The notes under the pieces: model-generated
Database searches by the model: none
The model's input: the letters and a program-made list of their open reading frames with translations, nothing else
What the model was told of the DNA's origin: nothing
Assembly (NCBI GenBank): GCA_017619375.1
Contig: JAFZSL010000017.1
Location: forward strand, 1-64,000
Direction: 5' to 3'
DNA from: Prevotella sp.
Lineage (GTDB): Bacteria; Bacteroidota; Bacteroidia; Bacteroidales; Bacteroidaceae
Length of the DNA stretch: 64,000 nucleotides
Program-made: the position numbers and the translations under genes
Shown here: positions 1 to 8,920 of the stretch, piece after piece
Layout of the letters: the number at the start of each line of letters is the position of its first letter
Position numbering within the stretch: position 1 is the stretch's first letter

Positions 1-45
1 CAACGAGGCTACAAGAGCTATTCCCAATAATATTTTCTTAGTCAT
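1..45 (-). CDS. Exported protein, N-terminal fragment (cut by window edge)
   Basis: Only the first 15 codons are present (MTKKILLGIALVASL), reading leftward off the window. Two lysines followed by a hydrophobic run look like the start of a signal peptide. The gene lies 48 bases downstream of the SusE-like gene on the same strand, so it is probably the last or next-to-last gene of the susCDE operon, where SusF-like lipoproteins or an outer-membrane amylase are common. That placement is inference; the sequence shows only an exported N-terminus. Confidence 0.6.
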   Translation of the reverse strand, partial: MTKKILLGIALVASL

Positions 46-93
46 GATATGTTCATTTATTAAGTTGATGGGTTGGTGAGTTTTGCTCTCACT

Positions 94-1335
94 TTACTGT
101 TTGATGAAGCGGATGTAGCCCGTGATGTCGTTGAAGATGATCAGGTAAGTGCCGCCTTCCTCGAAGACGAGGTTGGCACCGCCGCCCACACCATAGACGT
201 ACATGCCTTCGCCGTAGTTGATGAACGAGCCGCCCTTGTTGAAGTCCCAGGAACCGGCTTGCTTGATCTTCACCTCGTCGCCAGCGGCGAAACTATAGGT
301 GATGTACCAGTCGTGGTTCTCCCAACCGGTGGAGCAAGGTGTCATGTCTGTGTCACCCCATTCATTGAACGAGCCGGAGATGGCCATGCCACTGAAGACA
401 GGTGCTGAGCCGTCGTATTTCTCGATTTTCAGTGCAGTGGTGTTATCACCCGCAGCGGCTTTTGCCAGTTCCGCTGTATTGAGGGTCACCTTGTAGATGC
501 CCGGTTCGCTGACAGTGATGTTTCCGGAGCCGCCGTCGTTCTTGACGAAGCCGCCGTCGTTCTGACCAATCTGGTTCTCCCATCCGTCATCGAGTGAGCC
601 ACGGAGTTTGAAGCCATTGCCGCCGAGGTAGCCGATCCATTGGATTTCGCCTTGTCCGGTCTTGGTGTCATATTCTGCACCGTCTATGGTCTGCATCGGG
701 ATAACGCACTTGGCCTTGTCGCCGCCCCATGAGCCGTCGGCGATGTCAGCGCCGATGAGCCACCAAATCTCAGGATCGGCGGGCTTCAGTTCAACATAAT
801 AGGGTACGGTGTTCAGTGTGACAACGTTGGAGTAGATGGTGCTGTATTCCCTGAACGAGGCATCGCGTATGGTCGATTTCACACGCACGGCGAGGGGAAG
901 CCTCTCGGGAGTGGTGGTGGGTGTCCATCCGCAAAGTTGCAACAGTTGGCGGTTCAGGTTCTGAAGGTTGATGTTCACGTCCTTTCCGCTGCTATAGGTT
1001 TCGTTCACGTTCACGAAGTCAGCACCAGTGTTGTCTTCGAGAGACTCGTCGAAGGCTTGGTTGAACTGTCCTGTAGGCGACACCTGCACGGTGTAGGTGG
1101 GCACCACGGGGGCGTTGAAATCGTTGTAGGGAGTGGGCTGCGACCAGGTGAGAGCCACCGTGGGCGTCTTTTCCATATCCACGAAGCCGGTGATGGCTGG
1201 TTCGTTGAGTACGAATGTGGTGGGCTGGGTCAGTGTGGGGTTCGAATCATTGTCGTCATCGCAGGAGGTGAGGACGAAGAGCCCCGCAGCGGCCAGCAGT
1301 ATGGTAGATTTGAATATAGTCTTCATAATTTTCAA
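94..1335 (-). CDS. susE: SusE/SusF-like starch-binding surface lipoprotein
   Basis: A 413-aa lipoprotein. The signal peptide ends in LTSC with Cys25 as lipid anchor, followed at once by DDDND. Acidic residues after the cysteine are the surface-export signal in this phylum, so the protein is probably on the outer face of the outer membrane. Residues about 40-180 resemble the SusE N-terminal immunoglobulin-like domain (ITGFVDMEKTPTVALTWSQP). Two beta-rich modules follow, each with the aromatic-rich pattern of SusE/F starch-binding modules (EIWWLIGADIADGSW, then SGSFNEWGDTDM). It is third in the susC-susD-susE order, 38 bases after susD, and would add glycan-binding sites to the SusCD complex. 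SusE and SusF cannot be separated by reading alone. A start at Met4 is equally possible. Confidence 0.85.
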   Translation of the reverse strand: MKIMKTIFKSTILLAAAGLFVLTSCDDDNDSNPTLTQPTTFVLNEPAITGFVDMEKTPTVALTWSQPTPYNDFNAPVVPTYTVQVSPTGQFNQAFDESLEDNTGADFVNVNETYSSGKDVNINLQNLNRQLLQLCGWTPTTTPERLPLAVRVKSTIRDASFREYSTIYSNVVTLNTVPYYVELKPADPEIWWLIGADIADGSWGGDKAKCVIPMQTIDGAEYDTKTGQGEIQWIGYLGGNGFKLRGSLDDGWENQIGQNDGGFVKNDGGSGNITVSEPGIYKVTLNTAELAKAAAGDNTTALKIEKYDGSAPVFSGMAISGSFNEWGDTDMTPCSTGWENHDWYITYSFAAGDEVKIKQAGSWDFNKGGSFINYGEGMYVYGVGGGANLVFEEGGTYLIIFNDITGYIRFIKQ

Positions 1336-1380
1336 TTATAAATTGTTAATTGTAAATTATTAATTATCAATTATCAATAT
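1327..1380. repeat. AT-rich AATTATTAATT-type spacer tract
   Basis: The susD-susE gap is filled by overlapping variants of AATTGTTAATT and ATTATCAATT in both orientations, so it can fold on itself. A very similar tract sits at 34404-34435 at the end of the OmpA-family gene. It is one of several spacer word families in this window. Confidence 0.6.
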
Positions 1381-2975
1381 CCAGGATTCTGCTTGAGGTT
1401 GGGGTTGGCGTTGACATCCTCTGCAGGAATGGCGAAGAGGTTGAGGTCTGCCGAGAAGGCAGCACCGTTTTGTGCACCGGCTTTCCACTCCCAGAGGTAT
1501 GCTCCACTGTTGGAGCCTCCGAAGTAGCCGTAGCGGATGAGGTCGGTGCGGCGGAATCCCTCGAAATAAAGTTCGCGTGAACGCTCGTCAAGAATCTGGT
1601 TGAGGGAGTAACTGCTCACTGTTGAAGTGTGTGCACGTTGGCGCAGTGCATTGATGTAGTTGGCACCAGCACTGGTCGTGGTTCCACCATTGAGTCTTGC
1701 ATCTGCCTCTGCTGCGATGAGGTAAGCCTCTGCTGAGCGCATGAGGAAGTAGTCGGCATCGATGAACTGTGAGTTGTGCGGACTTCCGCTTCCGGCGTAG
1801 GTGTTGCGGAACTTGCCCACGGAATAGCCGGAGGTGAATTCGGTCGGTGTGGAGATGTTCAGTTCGCGGTCGATTCCGTAGAACAGTGCGCGGTCGTCGC
1901 CAGCAGCCATCGCCATGTCGCTGATTTTCACCTGTGGTGCGTCGTTGTTGGGGAAGAACTTGGCCACGAGTTGTGGTCTTGCGCGGTTACCTGCCCAGAA
2001 TTCACTGGTGCTGTAGTTGCTCTCGGTGTCCATGTCGGCTTTCCATGTGGATGCCATGAGGAAGAGGGTGGTACACCATGCGGTGGTCTTCACGCCGTCC
2101 TGGAGCAGTGGGAGGATGGCCTCCACGGAGGCACCGTTGCTGCCATTGTCACCCATGAAGAGCATCTGGTAGGCGCTCCAGCCGTTAATGCCACCTGTAA
2201 AGAGTTTGTGCGGGCCGTTGATGACCTTCTCTGCATATTCCTTGGCCTCAGCCCAGCGTGCGGTGCCGGTGTATACCTCGGCATTGAGGTACATGCGGGC
2301 CAGCAACAGGTTGGCGGCATCCTGGTCGGCGCGACCATAACCGCTGTCAGTGTCCTTGCGGGCTGCGGGAGCCATCATCAGGTCTTTCACTTCCAGCAGT
2401 TCGCTCTCAATCCACTTGAAGAGTTCGGCGCGCTGGATTTGCTCCGGTGGTGTGGACATCAGTTTGGTGGCGAAAGGCACGTTGCCGAAGGCGTCCATCA
2501 GATGATAGTAGTACAGGGCGCGGAGGAACCTCACCTCTGCCTCGCGTGTGGCGTCAACACCTGCGCAAACCTCAAGATAGTGGTTGCAGAAAGCGATGCC
2601 GGTATAAAGTCTATAGTAGAATCCCTTGAGCATGGGATGTGAGGCGTCATACTGGTTGTAGTTGAAAGCGGGGATTCCCGGGTCGCCCCAAGCGCAGATG
2701 GCCTCGTCGGTGGTGAGTTCGTTGGAGTTCCACAACTGACGTACGAAGCCAGCGGTACCGCCATCCAGACCGTCGATGTCGCAGTCTCCACCTTGTCCAC
2801 CCTGGCCTTGCAGGGCCATGTTGGCGTAGCATTTGGTGAAGAGAGCCGGCTCGTCGGGCACCATGGTAGAACTGGGGTCGATAGGAGTGACGTCCAGGTC
2901 GCCAGTACAAGAACTCAGTCCTGCAACAACAAGTGCTGCTGCTGGAATCAGATTTTTGATATATCTTAAGTTCAT
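1374..2975 (-). CDS. susD: SusD/RagB-family glycan-binding lipoprotein
   Basis: A 533-aa member of the SusD/RagB family, the surface lipoprotein that captures oligosaccharide and lids the SusC channel. The lipobox is LSSC with Cys23. The typical SusD N-terminus follows (DLDVTPIDPS), then helical TPR-like segments (EAEVRFLRALYYYHLMDAFG, about 145-165) and the characteristic C-terminal stretch ILDERSRELYFEGFRRTDLIRYG (about 460-480). Length fits the family. It lies between susC and susE on the same strand. Given the surrounding GH13, GH77 and GH97 enzymes the ligand is probably starch or maltodextrin; that is inferred from context, since SusD sequence alone does not reveal specificity. Confidence 0.95.
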   Translation of the reverse strand: MNLRYIKNLIPAAALVVAGLSSCTGDLDVTPIDPSSTMVPDEPALFTKCYANMALQGQGGQGGDCDIDGLDGGTAGFVRQLWNSNELTTDEAICAWGDPGIPAFNYNQYDASHPMLKGFYYRLYTGIAFCNHYLEVCAGVDATREAEVRFLRALYYYHLMDAFGNVPFATKLMSTPPEQIQRAELFKWIESELLEVKDLMMAPAARKDTDSGYGRADQDAANLLLARMYLNAEVYTGTARWAEAKEYAEKVINGPHKLFTGGINGWSAYQMLFMGDNGSNGASVEAILPLLQDGVKTTAWCTTLFLMASTWKADMDTESNYSTSEFWAGNRARPQLVAKFFPNNDAPQVKISDMAMAAGDDRALFYGIDRELNISTPTEFTSGYSVGKFRNTYAGSGSPHNSQFIDADYFLMRSAEAYLIAAEADARLNGGTTTSAGANYINALRQRAHTSTVSSYSLNQILDERSRELYFEGFRRTDLIRYGYFGGSNSGAYLWEWKAGAQNGAAFSADLNLFAIPAEDVNANPNLKQNPGY

Positions 2976-3024
2976 AGTCTTCTATATATTATAATGTTCG
3001 ATATTCAATATTCAATCATCAATC

Positions 3025-3073
3025 TTCTTTCTTCGATTTCCAATTTTCAATTTTAAATCTCAAATCTCAAATC
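3025..3073. repeat. CAATCTTC/CAAATCTC spacer tract
   Basis: The susC-susD spacer consists of variants of CAATCTTC, CAATTTTC and CAAATCTC. The same heptamer family appears as a long tandem array at 42964-43130 and a short tract at 49987-50030. Confidence 0.55.
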
Positions 3074-6000
3074 TTAGAAGTTGAGGTTCACGCCAAGTTG
3101 CACTGTGAAGGGTCTTGGGTACATGTTGTTGTCGATGCCGCCAAAGACCTCAGGGTCGATTCCCTCATAGTTGGTGATGGTGAATACATTGGTGGCGGAG
3201 GCGTAGATACGTCCGTTGATGCCGTTGTACGAACCACCCTTGAAGAGGTTGTTGAACGAGTAGCCCAGTGTGATGTTGTCGCACTTGAGGAATGATGCGT
3301 TGTGCACGAAGTAGTCGGAGAGGGCGTGGTCATAGGTTGACCAGTTACGCTCAACGGCTCCCGGGATGACATTCTGCAGATAGCCGAAGGAGGAGTCGAA
3401 GCGTTTCGACACGTTGGAGTAACCTGCCTCCTTGTCCCAATAGACATAGTTGTCAAAGCTGGCACGGAGTCCGATTCCGAGGTCCCAGTTCCAGAACTGC
3501 AAGCGTGAACTCAGGCCTGCGGTGTATGGGGCGTCGGGGCTCTTGTAGAGGTAGCGGTCGGAGTCGTTGATGATGCCGTCGGCGTTACGGTCCACATAGA
3601 CACCCTCGAGAGGAATGCCGTTCTGGTCGTACACTTGCTGGAAGACATAGAACGAGCGCTTGGGATAGCCCGGGGTGTGGGCTTGCACTTGGTTGCCCGT
3701 ACCTGCCGATATGCCGCCGGTGAGGATGAGCGAGGATTCGCCGGTGAGTTCGGTGATTTCGTTCTCATTGTAGGTGAAGTTGGCAGTGACCTCCCATTGG
3801 ACTTTCTCCGTGGCAATGGGGCGCACGGTCAATGAAGCCTCCACACCTTTGTTCACGAGTGAACCGATGTTGGAGATGACCTGGTTGCGGAAGTTGGAAC
3901 CTGCCGAGACGGAAGCCCAGTTGATAAGGTCGGTGGTCTTGCGGTGATAGACATCGACGCTACCGCTGACCCTGTTGTGGAAGAACTGGAAGTCGAGACC
4001 GATGTTCTTGGTTGTGGTGGTTTCCCACTTCAGGTCTTGGTTGTATGCATCCGGGCGGTAGAGCAGACCGCTGTCGTTGATGCCGAGGAGTGGATAGCGT
4101 CCATCGACATTGGTGGAGTTGACGTTGTAGGATGCGAAATAGGGATAGTCGCTATTTACATCCTGCTGTCCGGTCTTACCCCAGCCGAGGCGTAGTTTTA
4201 TTTCGTCAATCCAGTTGGCACTCTTGAGGAACGGAAGTTCGTTGATCTTCCATCCGATGGCGAATGAGGGGAAGGTTGCCCAGTGGTCCTTGAACCTCGA
4301 TGAACCGTCATGACGGACGGTGGCGGTCAGCATGAGTTGGTCCCAAGCGATGTAGTTGGCACGTCCGAAGAAGGAGACGAGGTAGTTCTCTGTCCTCCAG
4401 ATGCTTGAGGTTGCTTTGTAAGGCTTGCCTGCAGCCGCTGCCGTGGTGCCGTCATCGTAGGTGATGACTTGTCTGGTTGTTGTAGGATAAAGTCCTGCAT
4501 AGTAGGAATGACCTGAATGCTTGCTGTGGCTCCATTCGTAGCCGCCCATGATGTCGAAGTGCTGTGTCTCCAGGAAGTCTTTGTAGTATTGGGCGTAGGT
4601 GGAGAAGGTGAGGTTGTATTTCTGCTCATAGGAGAAACCGCTGTTCCCATAGTAGAAGTTGGAGGGTCCCCAGTTGGCATAGTCGGTGTCCTGTTGGCCG
4701 TTGGCCCAATCGCCGCTGGCGTTGGCATGCAAGCGCAGGTCTTCGAATCCATGGACTTGGTAGTCCACCTCGACGTTGCCCATGTAGTCATAGGAGTTGG
4801 CGCGGTCGTTCTTCTCAAACAGGCGGGAGAGCGGGTTGGCCACGGTGTTGCGGTTCCACATGGTGGGATAGTTGCTGTCCATGAGTGATGCGCCGCTGTC
4901 GGTCCACTGCCAGTAGCCGTGATAGTTCTTGTAGGCGTCGGCTGTGGAGTAAATGGGCTGTGTGGGGTCCATGCGGGTGGCATCGCCGATGGCTGTCTCG
5001 TTGGCATAGCGGTTGTGTGCGTACATGAACTTGCCGTTGATGTTGAACTTCAGGTGGTCCTGGAAGAAGGATGGGTTCAACGTTACGCTGGTGGTCACAC
5101 GCTGGAAGTTGGAGGTCTTGAGGATACCGTTCTGGTCGGTGTAGCCGGCGCTGAAGCGGTATGGCATGTGCAACAGACCACCTTGCACGGTGACGTTGTG
5201 GTCGTGTGAAACGGCTCCGTGGAAGAGTTCTTCCTGCCAGTCGGTATCGGCATTGCCCAAGAGACCTGCGGCCTCGGACTCGGCACCGTAGTACTTTTTG
5301 ATGAAGTCTTTGTACTCGGCGGCATTGAGCACGTCGATAGTCTTCTTCTTTGTGGAATAACTGACGTTGCCGTTGTAACTCACCTTCGGAGCCATGTTGG
5401 CGCGGCCTTTTTTCGTGGTGATGATGATGACGCCGTTGGAGCCGCGGCTACCGTAGATGGCAGTTGCGGAGGCGTCCTTCAACACGGTGAAACTCTCGAT
5501 GTCGTTCGGGTTGACCATCGTGAGGGGGTTGGCTGCACCCTTCACACCGACGTTGTCCATGGCCAGACCGTCGATGACGATCAGCGGGTCTTCACTGGCG
5601 TTGAGCGACGAACCACCGCGGATGCGGATGGTGGCACCGCCACCGGGAATACCACCGCCTGTGGTGACGTTCACACCGGCGATCTTACCCTGGATCATGT
5701 CCTGGGCGTTGGTGATCATACCGTGGTTCTTCTCATCGGGTTTGAGTGCTGTTACGGATCCGGTGAGGTCGTTCTTCCTGGCCACACCGTAACCGATCAC
5801 CACCACTTCGTTGAGGGAGTGGGAGTCATCTTTGAGGAGAACCTCCACTTGAGGTGCTGCGGCAACTTCTGCTGTTTCGTATCCGATGTAGGAAATCGAG
5901 AGCATGTCGCCTTGCTTTGCTTCAATCGTGAAGTTACCGTCGAAATCGGTTATCACGCCGCCAGGTTGTCCGACAACGCGGACGGTGGCGCCGATAATGT

Positions 6001-6130
6001 CTTCGCCGGTAGCATCCTTTACATGGCCGTTGACAGTTAATGACTGTCCAAAGGCGCTTGCTGATAGGAACAGCCCCAACAAGAGGCCGAATAACCTAAC
6101 AGGAATTGCAAAATTTACCTGCTTCATCAT
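3074..6130 (-). CDS. susC: SusC-type TonB-dependent outer-membrane transporter
   Basis: A 1018-aa outer-membrane importer of the SusC/RagA family, powered by TonB. A signal peptide ends near FLSASAFGQ (about residue 29). A carboxypeptidase-regulatory-like domain with VNGHVKDATGEDIIGATV follows (about 30-110), then the SusC signature SLNEVVVIGYG, the plug (QDMIQGKIAGVNV, PLIVIDGLAMDNV, IYGSRGSNGVIIITTKKG) and a long beta-barrel ending in aromatic NLNF. It is first in the susC-susD-susE operon and diverges from the LacI-type regulator. Its -7 box is at 6214-6221, giving a leader of about 75 bases. Starch or maltodextrin as cargo is inferred from the neighbours. Confidence 0.96.
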   Translation of the reverse strand: MMKQVNFAIPVRLFGLLLGLFLSASAFGQSLTVNGHVKDATGEDIIGATVRVVGQPGGVITDFDGNFTIEAKQGDMLSISYIGYETAEVAAAPQVEVLLKDDSHSLNEVVVIGYGVARKNDLTGSVTALKPDEKNHGMITNAQDMIQGKIAGVNVTTGGGIPGGGATIRIRGGSSLNASEDPLIVIDGLAMDNVGVKGAANPLTMVNPNDIESFTVLKDASATAIYGSRGSNGVIIITTKKGRANMAPKVSYNGNVSYSTKKKTIDVLNAAEYKDFIKKYYGAESEAAGLLGNADTDWQEELFHGAVSHDHNVTVQGGLLHMPYRFSAGYTDQNGILKTSNFQRVTTSVTLNPSFFQDHLKFNINGKFMYAHNRYANETAIGDATRMDPTQPIYSTADAYKNYHGYWQWTDSGASLMDSNYPTMWNRNTVANPLSRLFEKNDRANSYDYMGNVEVDYQVHGFEDLRLHANASGDWANGQQDTDYANWGPSNFYYGNSGFSYEQKYNLTFSTYAQYYKDFLETQHFDIMGGYEWSHSKHSGHSYYAGLYPTTTRQVITYDDGTTAAAAGKPYKATSSIWRTENYLVSFFGRANYIAWDQLMLTATVRHDGSSRFKDHWATFPSFAIGWKINELPFLKSANWIDEIKLRLGWGKTGQQDVNSDYPYFASYNVNSTNVDGRYPLLGINDSGLLYRPDAYNQDLKWETTTTKNIGLDFQFFHNRVSGSVDVYHRKTTDLINWASVSAGSNFRNQVISNIGSLVNKGVEASLTVRPIATEKVQWEVTANFTYNENEITELTGESSLILTGGISAGTGNQVQAHTPGYPKRSFYVFQQVYDQNGIPLEGVYVDRNADGIINDSDRYLYKSPDAPYTAGLSSRLQFWNWDLGIGLRASFDNYVYWDKEAGYSNVSKRFDSSFGYLQNVIPGAVERNWSTYDHALSDYFVHNASFLKCDNITLGYSFNNLFKGGSYNGINGRIYASATNVFTITNYEGIDPEVFGGIDNNMYPRPFTVQLGVNLNF

Positions 6131-6213
6131 TTTTCTTTTAAGTTTTTATATTAGGTATGGTTAGTAAAAAATCTGAGTAATACAGTAAGAGGTTTTAATC
6201 GTCTTTCAGAATG

Positions 6214-6221
6214 CAAAAATA
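6214..6221 (-). promoter_or_regulatory. susC promoter -7 box
   Basis: Read on the minus strand this is TATTTTTG, matching the Bacteroidota consensus TAnnTTTG. No good TTTG -33 box is visible 19 bases upstream, which would suit an activator-dependent promoter. The expected start is near 6207, about 76 bases from the centre of the palindrome at 6274-6293. Confidence 0.65.
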
Positions 6222-6273
6222 GTTTTTTTTTGTTACCATTGTACTTTTTTAATGAAAAAATCTTTAATAATCA

Positions 6274-6293
6274 TTGCGCAAACGTTTGCGCAA
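6274..6293. promoter_or_regulatory. LacI-family operator, perfect 20-bp palindrome
   Basis: A perfect inverted repeat with core GCGCAAACGTTTGCGC and a central CG, the usual form of LacI/PurR/CcpA-family operators. It lies between the divergent susC and regulator promoters, about 76-77 bases upstream of each predicted start. A 14/16 match is at 9251-9266 upstream of the GH77 gene. Binding by the adjacent LacI-type protein is inferred. Confidence 0.8.
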
Positions 6294-6346
6294 CCAATTT
6301 TGCAATATAATAAAGAGGTGTGAGAACAACGTATTTGAATTTTTCT

Positions 6347-6354
6347 TATATTTG
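6347..6354 (+). promoter_or_regulatory. Promoter -7 box of the LacI-type regulator
   Basis: TATATTTG matches TAnnTTTG. Transcription would begin around 6360-6361, at or one base before the ATG at 6362. The message is therefore leaderless, or translation begins at the ATG at 6386. Confidence 0.6.
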
Positions 6355-6361
6355 CAGCCAA

Positions 6362-7387
6362 ATGAAAGACCATGCTCCACTCACGATGAAGGACATCGCC
6401 CAGGCGTTCGGCGTCTCCGTGGCCACTGTCTCAAGGGCTCTCAAGGACAGCCCTCGCATCAGTGTGGAGCGACGCGAAGCCATCAAGGCCTATGCCAGGG
6501 AGCACAACTTCGCTCCCAACCTCCTGGCGGAGTCGCTCCGCCACAGTCATGTCCATCCGGTGCGCATCATCGGCGTCATCATGCCGCAACTCAACCATTT
6601 CTATTTCTCCTCCATCCTTAGCGGCATCGAGGAGGAGGCTTCGGCAAGGGGTTACATGCTGATGGTGGCGCAGAGCGACGAGCGTTATGAGAAAGAGGTG
6701 CGCATCTGTCAGACGTTTTATGAGAACAAGGTGTGTGGCATCATCGTCTCACAGGCAAAGGACACGGTGAAGTATGACCATTTCAAATGGCTCATCGACA
6801 CCGGCGTGCCTTTGGTCTTCTTCGACCGCATCTGCACGGGACTCAACAGCAACCGGGTGGTGGTGGATGACTACATGGGGGCCTTCAATGCCGTCAACTA
6901 CCTCATCGAGACAGGATGCCGGAGGATTGCCTATTATGGTTCGTCCATGCATCTTGAGATTTCCAAGAATCGCTACAATGGCTATCGCGACGCCTTGGCC
7001 AGGCACGGGCTGGTGGCCGACGAGCGTTATATGCGCTTCTGTGACAACCGCGCCGACGCGGAGGCCATCACCCCGGAGTTGCTCTCCCTGGATGACAGGC
7101 CCGACGCTTTTTTCGCCGTCAACGACGATACCGCCATCGGCATTCTCTATACTGCAAAGAAGATGGGGCTTCAAATCCCAAGCGATGTGTCCATCTGCGG
7201 CTTCACCAACGGTGAGCGTGCCGTGGCGTGCGACCCCATGCTCACCACCGTGGAGCAACGGGGGGCCATGGTGGGTGAGGAGGCCGCCGATATCCTCATC
7301 AGCAAGGTGGAAGGCTCGCTCCCTGCCGACAAGGTGGAGAAGCGCGTCGTCCGCACCCGCCTCATCGTCAGGGGGACAACCCGCTGA
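6362..7387 (+). CDS. LacI-family transcriptional regulator of the starch locus
   Basis: A 341-aa regulator with an N-terminal LacI helix-turn-helix (MKDIAQAFGVSVATVSRALK, about residues 9-28) and the hinge-helix motif NLLAESLR. A periplasmic-binding-protein-like sensor domain follows (IIGVIMPQLNHFYFSSIL, VPLVFFDRI, DAFFAVNDDTAIGIL, CGFTNGERAV). The start at 6362 gives a normal LacI N-terminus but sits directly at the predicted transcription start; Met9 at 6386 is the alternative. It diverges from susC, and the MFS transporter begins 111 bases downstream. The expected effector is a maltose-type sugar or a sugar phosphate. It occupies the position where Bacteroides uses the membrane-spanning SusR. 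Whether it activates or represses is not known, but the operator positions favour activation. Confidence 0.88.
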   Translation: MKDHAPLTMKDIAQAFGVSVATVSRALKDSPRISVERREAIKAYAREHNFAPNLLAESLRHSHVHPVRIIGVIMPQLNHFYFSSILSGIEEEASARGYMLMVAQSDERYEKEVRICQTFYENKVCGIIVSQAKDTVKYDHFKWLIDTGVPLVFFDRICTGLNSNRVVVDDYMGAFNAVNYLIETGCRRIAYYGSSMHLEISKNRYNGYRDALARHGLVADERYMRFCDNRADAEAITPELLSLDDRPDAFFAVNDDTAIGILYTAKKMGLQIPSDVSICGFTNGERAVACDPMLTTVEQRGAMVGEEAADILISKVEGSLPADKVEKRVVRTRLIVRGTTR

Positions 7388-7466
7388 CCTCTAGCCCCCT
7401 AGGAAAACTAGTATCCCTAGTCTCCCTAGTGCCCCTAGGAAAACTAGTATCCCTAGGAAAACTAGA
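7388..7466. repeat. CTAGG-word spacer tract
   Basis: The spacer after the regulator repeats CCCTAG, CCTAGG and ACTAGT words (four CTAGGAAAACTAG-like units). Each word is self-complementary, so the tract can fold into alternative hairpins. Related tracts are at 9215-9246 and 19614-19650. Confidence 0.65.
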
Positions 7467-7498
7467 AAAAAAGAAACAACCTGAAAAAACAATATCTT

Positions 7499-8812
7499 AT
7501 GAAGACAAGACCTGATTTGAGTTTTTGGAAGCTTTGGAACCTCAGTTTCGGCTTCTTCGGCGTGCAAATTGCCTACGCCTTGCAGAGTGCGAATATCAGT
7601 CGCATCTTCCGCACATTGGGTGCCGACCCCCATTCTCTCAGTTTCTTTTGGATTCTGCCACCGCTGATGGGCATTCTCGTGCAACCCGTTGTGGGCTCTC
7701 TCTCCGACAAGACGTGGTGCCGCTTTGGACGACGCATCCCTTATCTCTTTGTGGGTGCGGCGATGGCGGTGGCCGTGATGTGCCTGTTGCCCAATGCCGG
7801 TTCCTTTGGCATGTCGGTGAAGGCTGCGCTCATCTTCGGCCTCTTTGCCCTCATGCTCCTCGACACCTCCATCAACATGGCCATGCAGCCGTTCAAGATG
7901 ATGGTGGGCGACATGGTGAACGAGAAGCAGAAGGCGAAGGCATACAGCATCCAGTCCTTCCTTTGCAATGCTGGTAGCGTGGTGGGTTTCCTCTTCCCTT
8001 TCATCTTTGCATGGATAGGATTGAAGAATGTCGCCCCCGAGGGGGTGGTGCCCGATACGGTCATCTGGTCGTTCTACATCGGTGCGCTCATCCTCATCCT
8101 CTGTGTGATTTACACTACCATGAAGGTTCGTGAGATGCCGCCAGAGGAGTATGCCATGTACCACGCCGTGGATGAAGGGAAGAAAGACAGCGCCAATTGG
8201 TTCGTATTGCTGAAAAACGCCCCTTCCACCTTTTGGAAAGTAGGTTTGGTGCAGTTCTTCTGCTGGGCAGCCATGCTTTATATGTGGACATACGTCGTGG
8301 ATGCCGTTTCTGAAGTGGTATGGGGCACTACCGACCCTGCTTCCGAGGATTACCAGGTGGCTGGCAACTGGACGGGCGTTCTTTACGCCATCCAGGCATT
8401 GGGCAGCGTCTGTTGGGCGGCCATCCTTCCACGTTTCAGCAACACCAAATTAGCCTATGCACTCAGTCTGGTCATTGGCGGCATCGGATTCATCCTCATT
8501 CCTTTCGTCCATGACAAGTATCTGATGATTGTTCCGTTCCTTCTTGTTGGTTGCGCGTGGGCTGCCATGCTGGCCATGCCTTTCACCTTTGTCACCAACG
8601 CCTTGAAGGGTTATGGACACATGGGTGCCTACCTGGGACTCTTCAATGGTACGATTTGCGTGCCTCAGATTGTTGCGGCATTGTTGGGTGGAACCATCCT
8701 TCACGCCATAGGCTCGAAGCAAAGTTCGATGATGATCGTGGCCGGGGTGCTGTTCATCATCGGTGCTCTATGCGTGAATGTCATCAAGGAAAATAAGGAA
8801 AAGCTTGCTTGA
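7499..8812 (+). CDS. MFS sugar transporter (SLC45/GPH-like), probable maltose permease
   Basis: A 437-aa inner-membrane protein with about 12 hydrophobic helices. The N-terminal signature SFGFFGVQIAYALQSANISR and the loop-2 motif GSLSDKTWCRFGRRIPY (about residues 64-80) are typical of the disaccharide-transporting MFS group that includes SLC45-like sucrose/maltose:proton symporters. It lies between the LacI-type regulator and the SemiSWEET, in the starch locus. The likely job is to bring maltose or short maltodextrins from periplasm to cytoplasm, where the GH77 enzyme (no signal peptide) would act. The substrate is inferred from context; the family call is firm. Confidence 0.85.
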   Translation: MKTRPDLSFWKLWNLSFGFFGVQIAYALQSANISRIFRTLGADPHSLSFFWILPPLMGILVQPVVGSLSDKTWCRFGRRIPYLFVGAAMAVAVMCLLPNAGSFGMSVKAALIFGLFALMLLDTSINMAMQPFKMMVGDMVNEKQKAKAYSIQSFLCNAGSVVGFLFPFIFAWIGLKNVAPEGVVPDTVIWSFYIGALILILCVIYTTMKVREMPPEEYAMYHAVDEGKKDSANWFVLLKNAPSTFWKVGLVQFFCWAAMLYMWTYVVDAVSEVVWGTTDPASEDYQVAGNWTGVLYAIQALGSVCWAAILPRFSNTKLAYALSLVIGGIGFILIPFVHDKYLMIVPFLLVGCAWAAMLAMPFTFVTNALKGYGHMGAYLGLFNGTICVPQIVAALLGGTILHAIGSKQSSMMIVAGVLFIIGALCVNVIKENKEKLA

Positions 8813-8826
8813 CATCAACACTTGTC

Positions 8827-8868
8827 TTTAAGGGCTTTAGTGACCCCAGGGTCCTTAAAGCCCTTAAA
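8827..8868. terminator. Hairpin between MFS and SemiSWEET genes
   Basis: A 13-bp perfect stem (8827-8839 with 8856-8868, TTTAAGGGCTTTA arms) encloses a second 5-bp stem GACCC/GGGTC. It is built from CTTTAAGG words and has no clear T-run. It could attenuate read-through or protect the upstream message. Confidence 0.5.
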
Positions 8869-8920
8869 ACCTCTAAAGACAACCTGTCTCATTTTATTAC
8901 ACCTTAAATAAATATAGATT

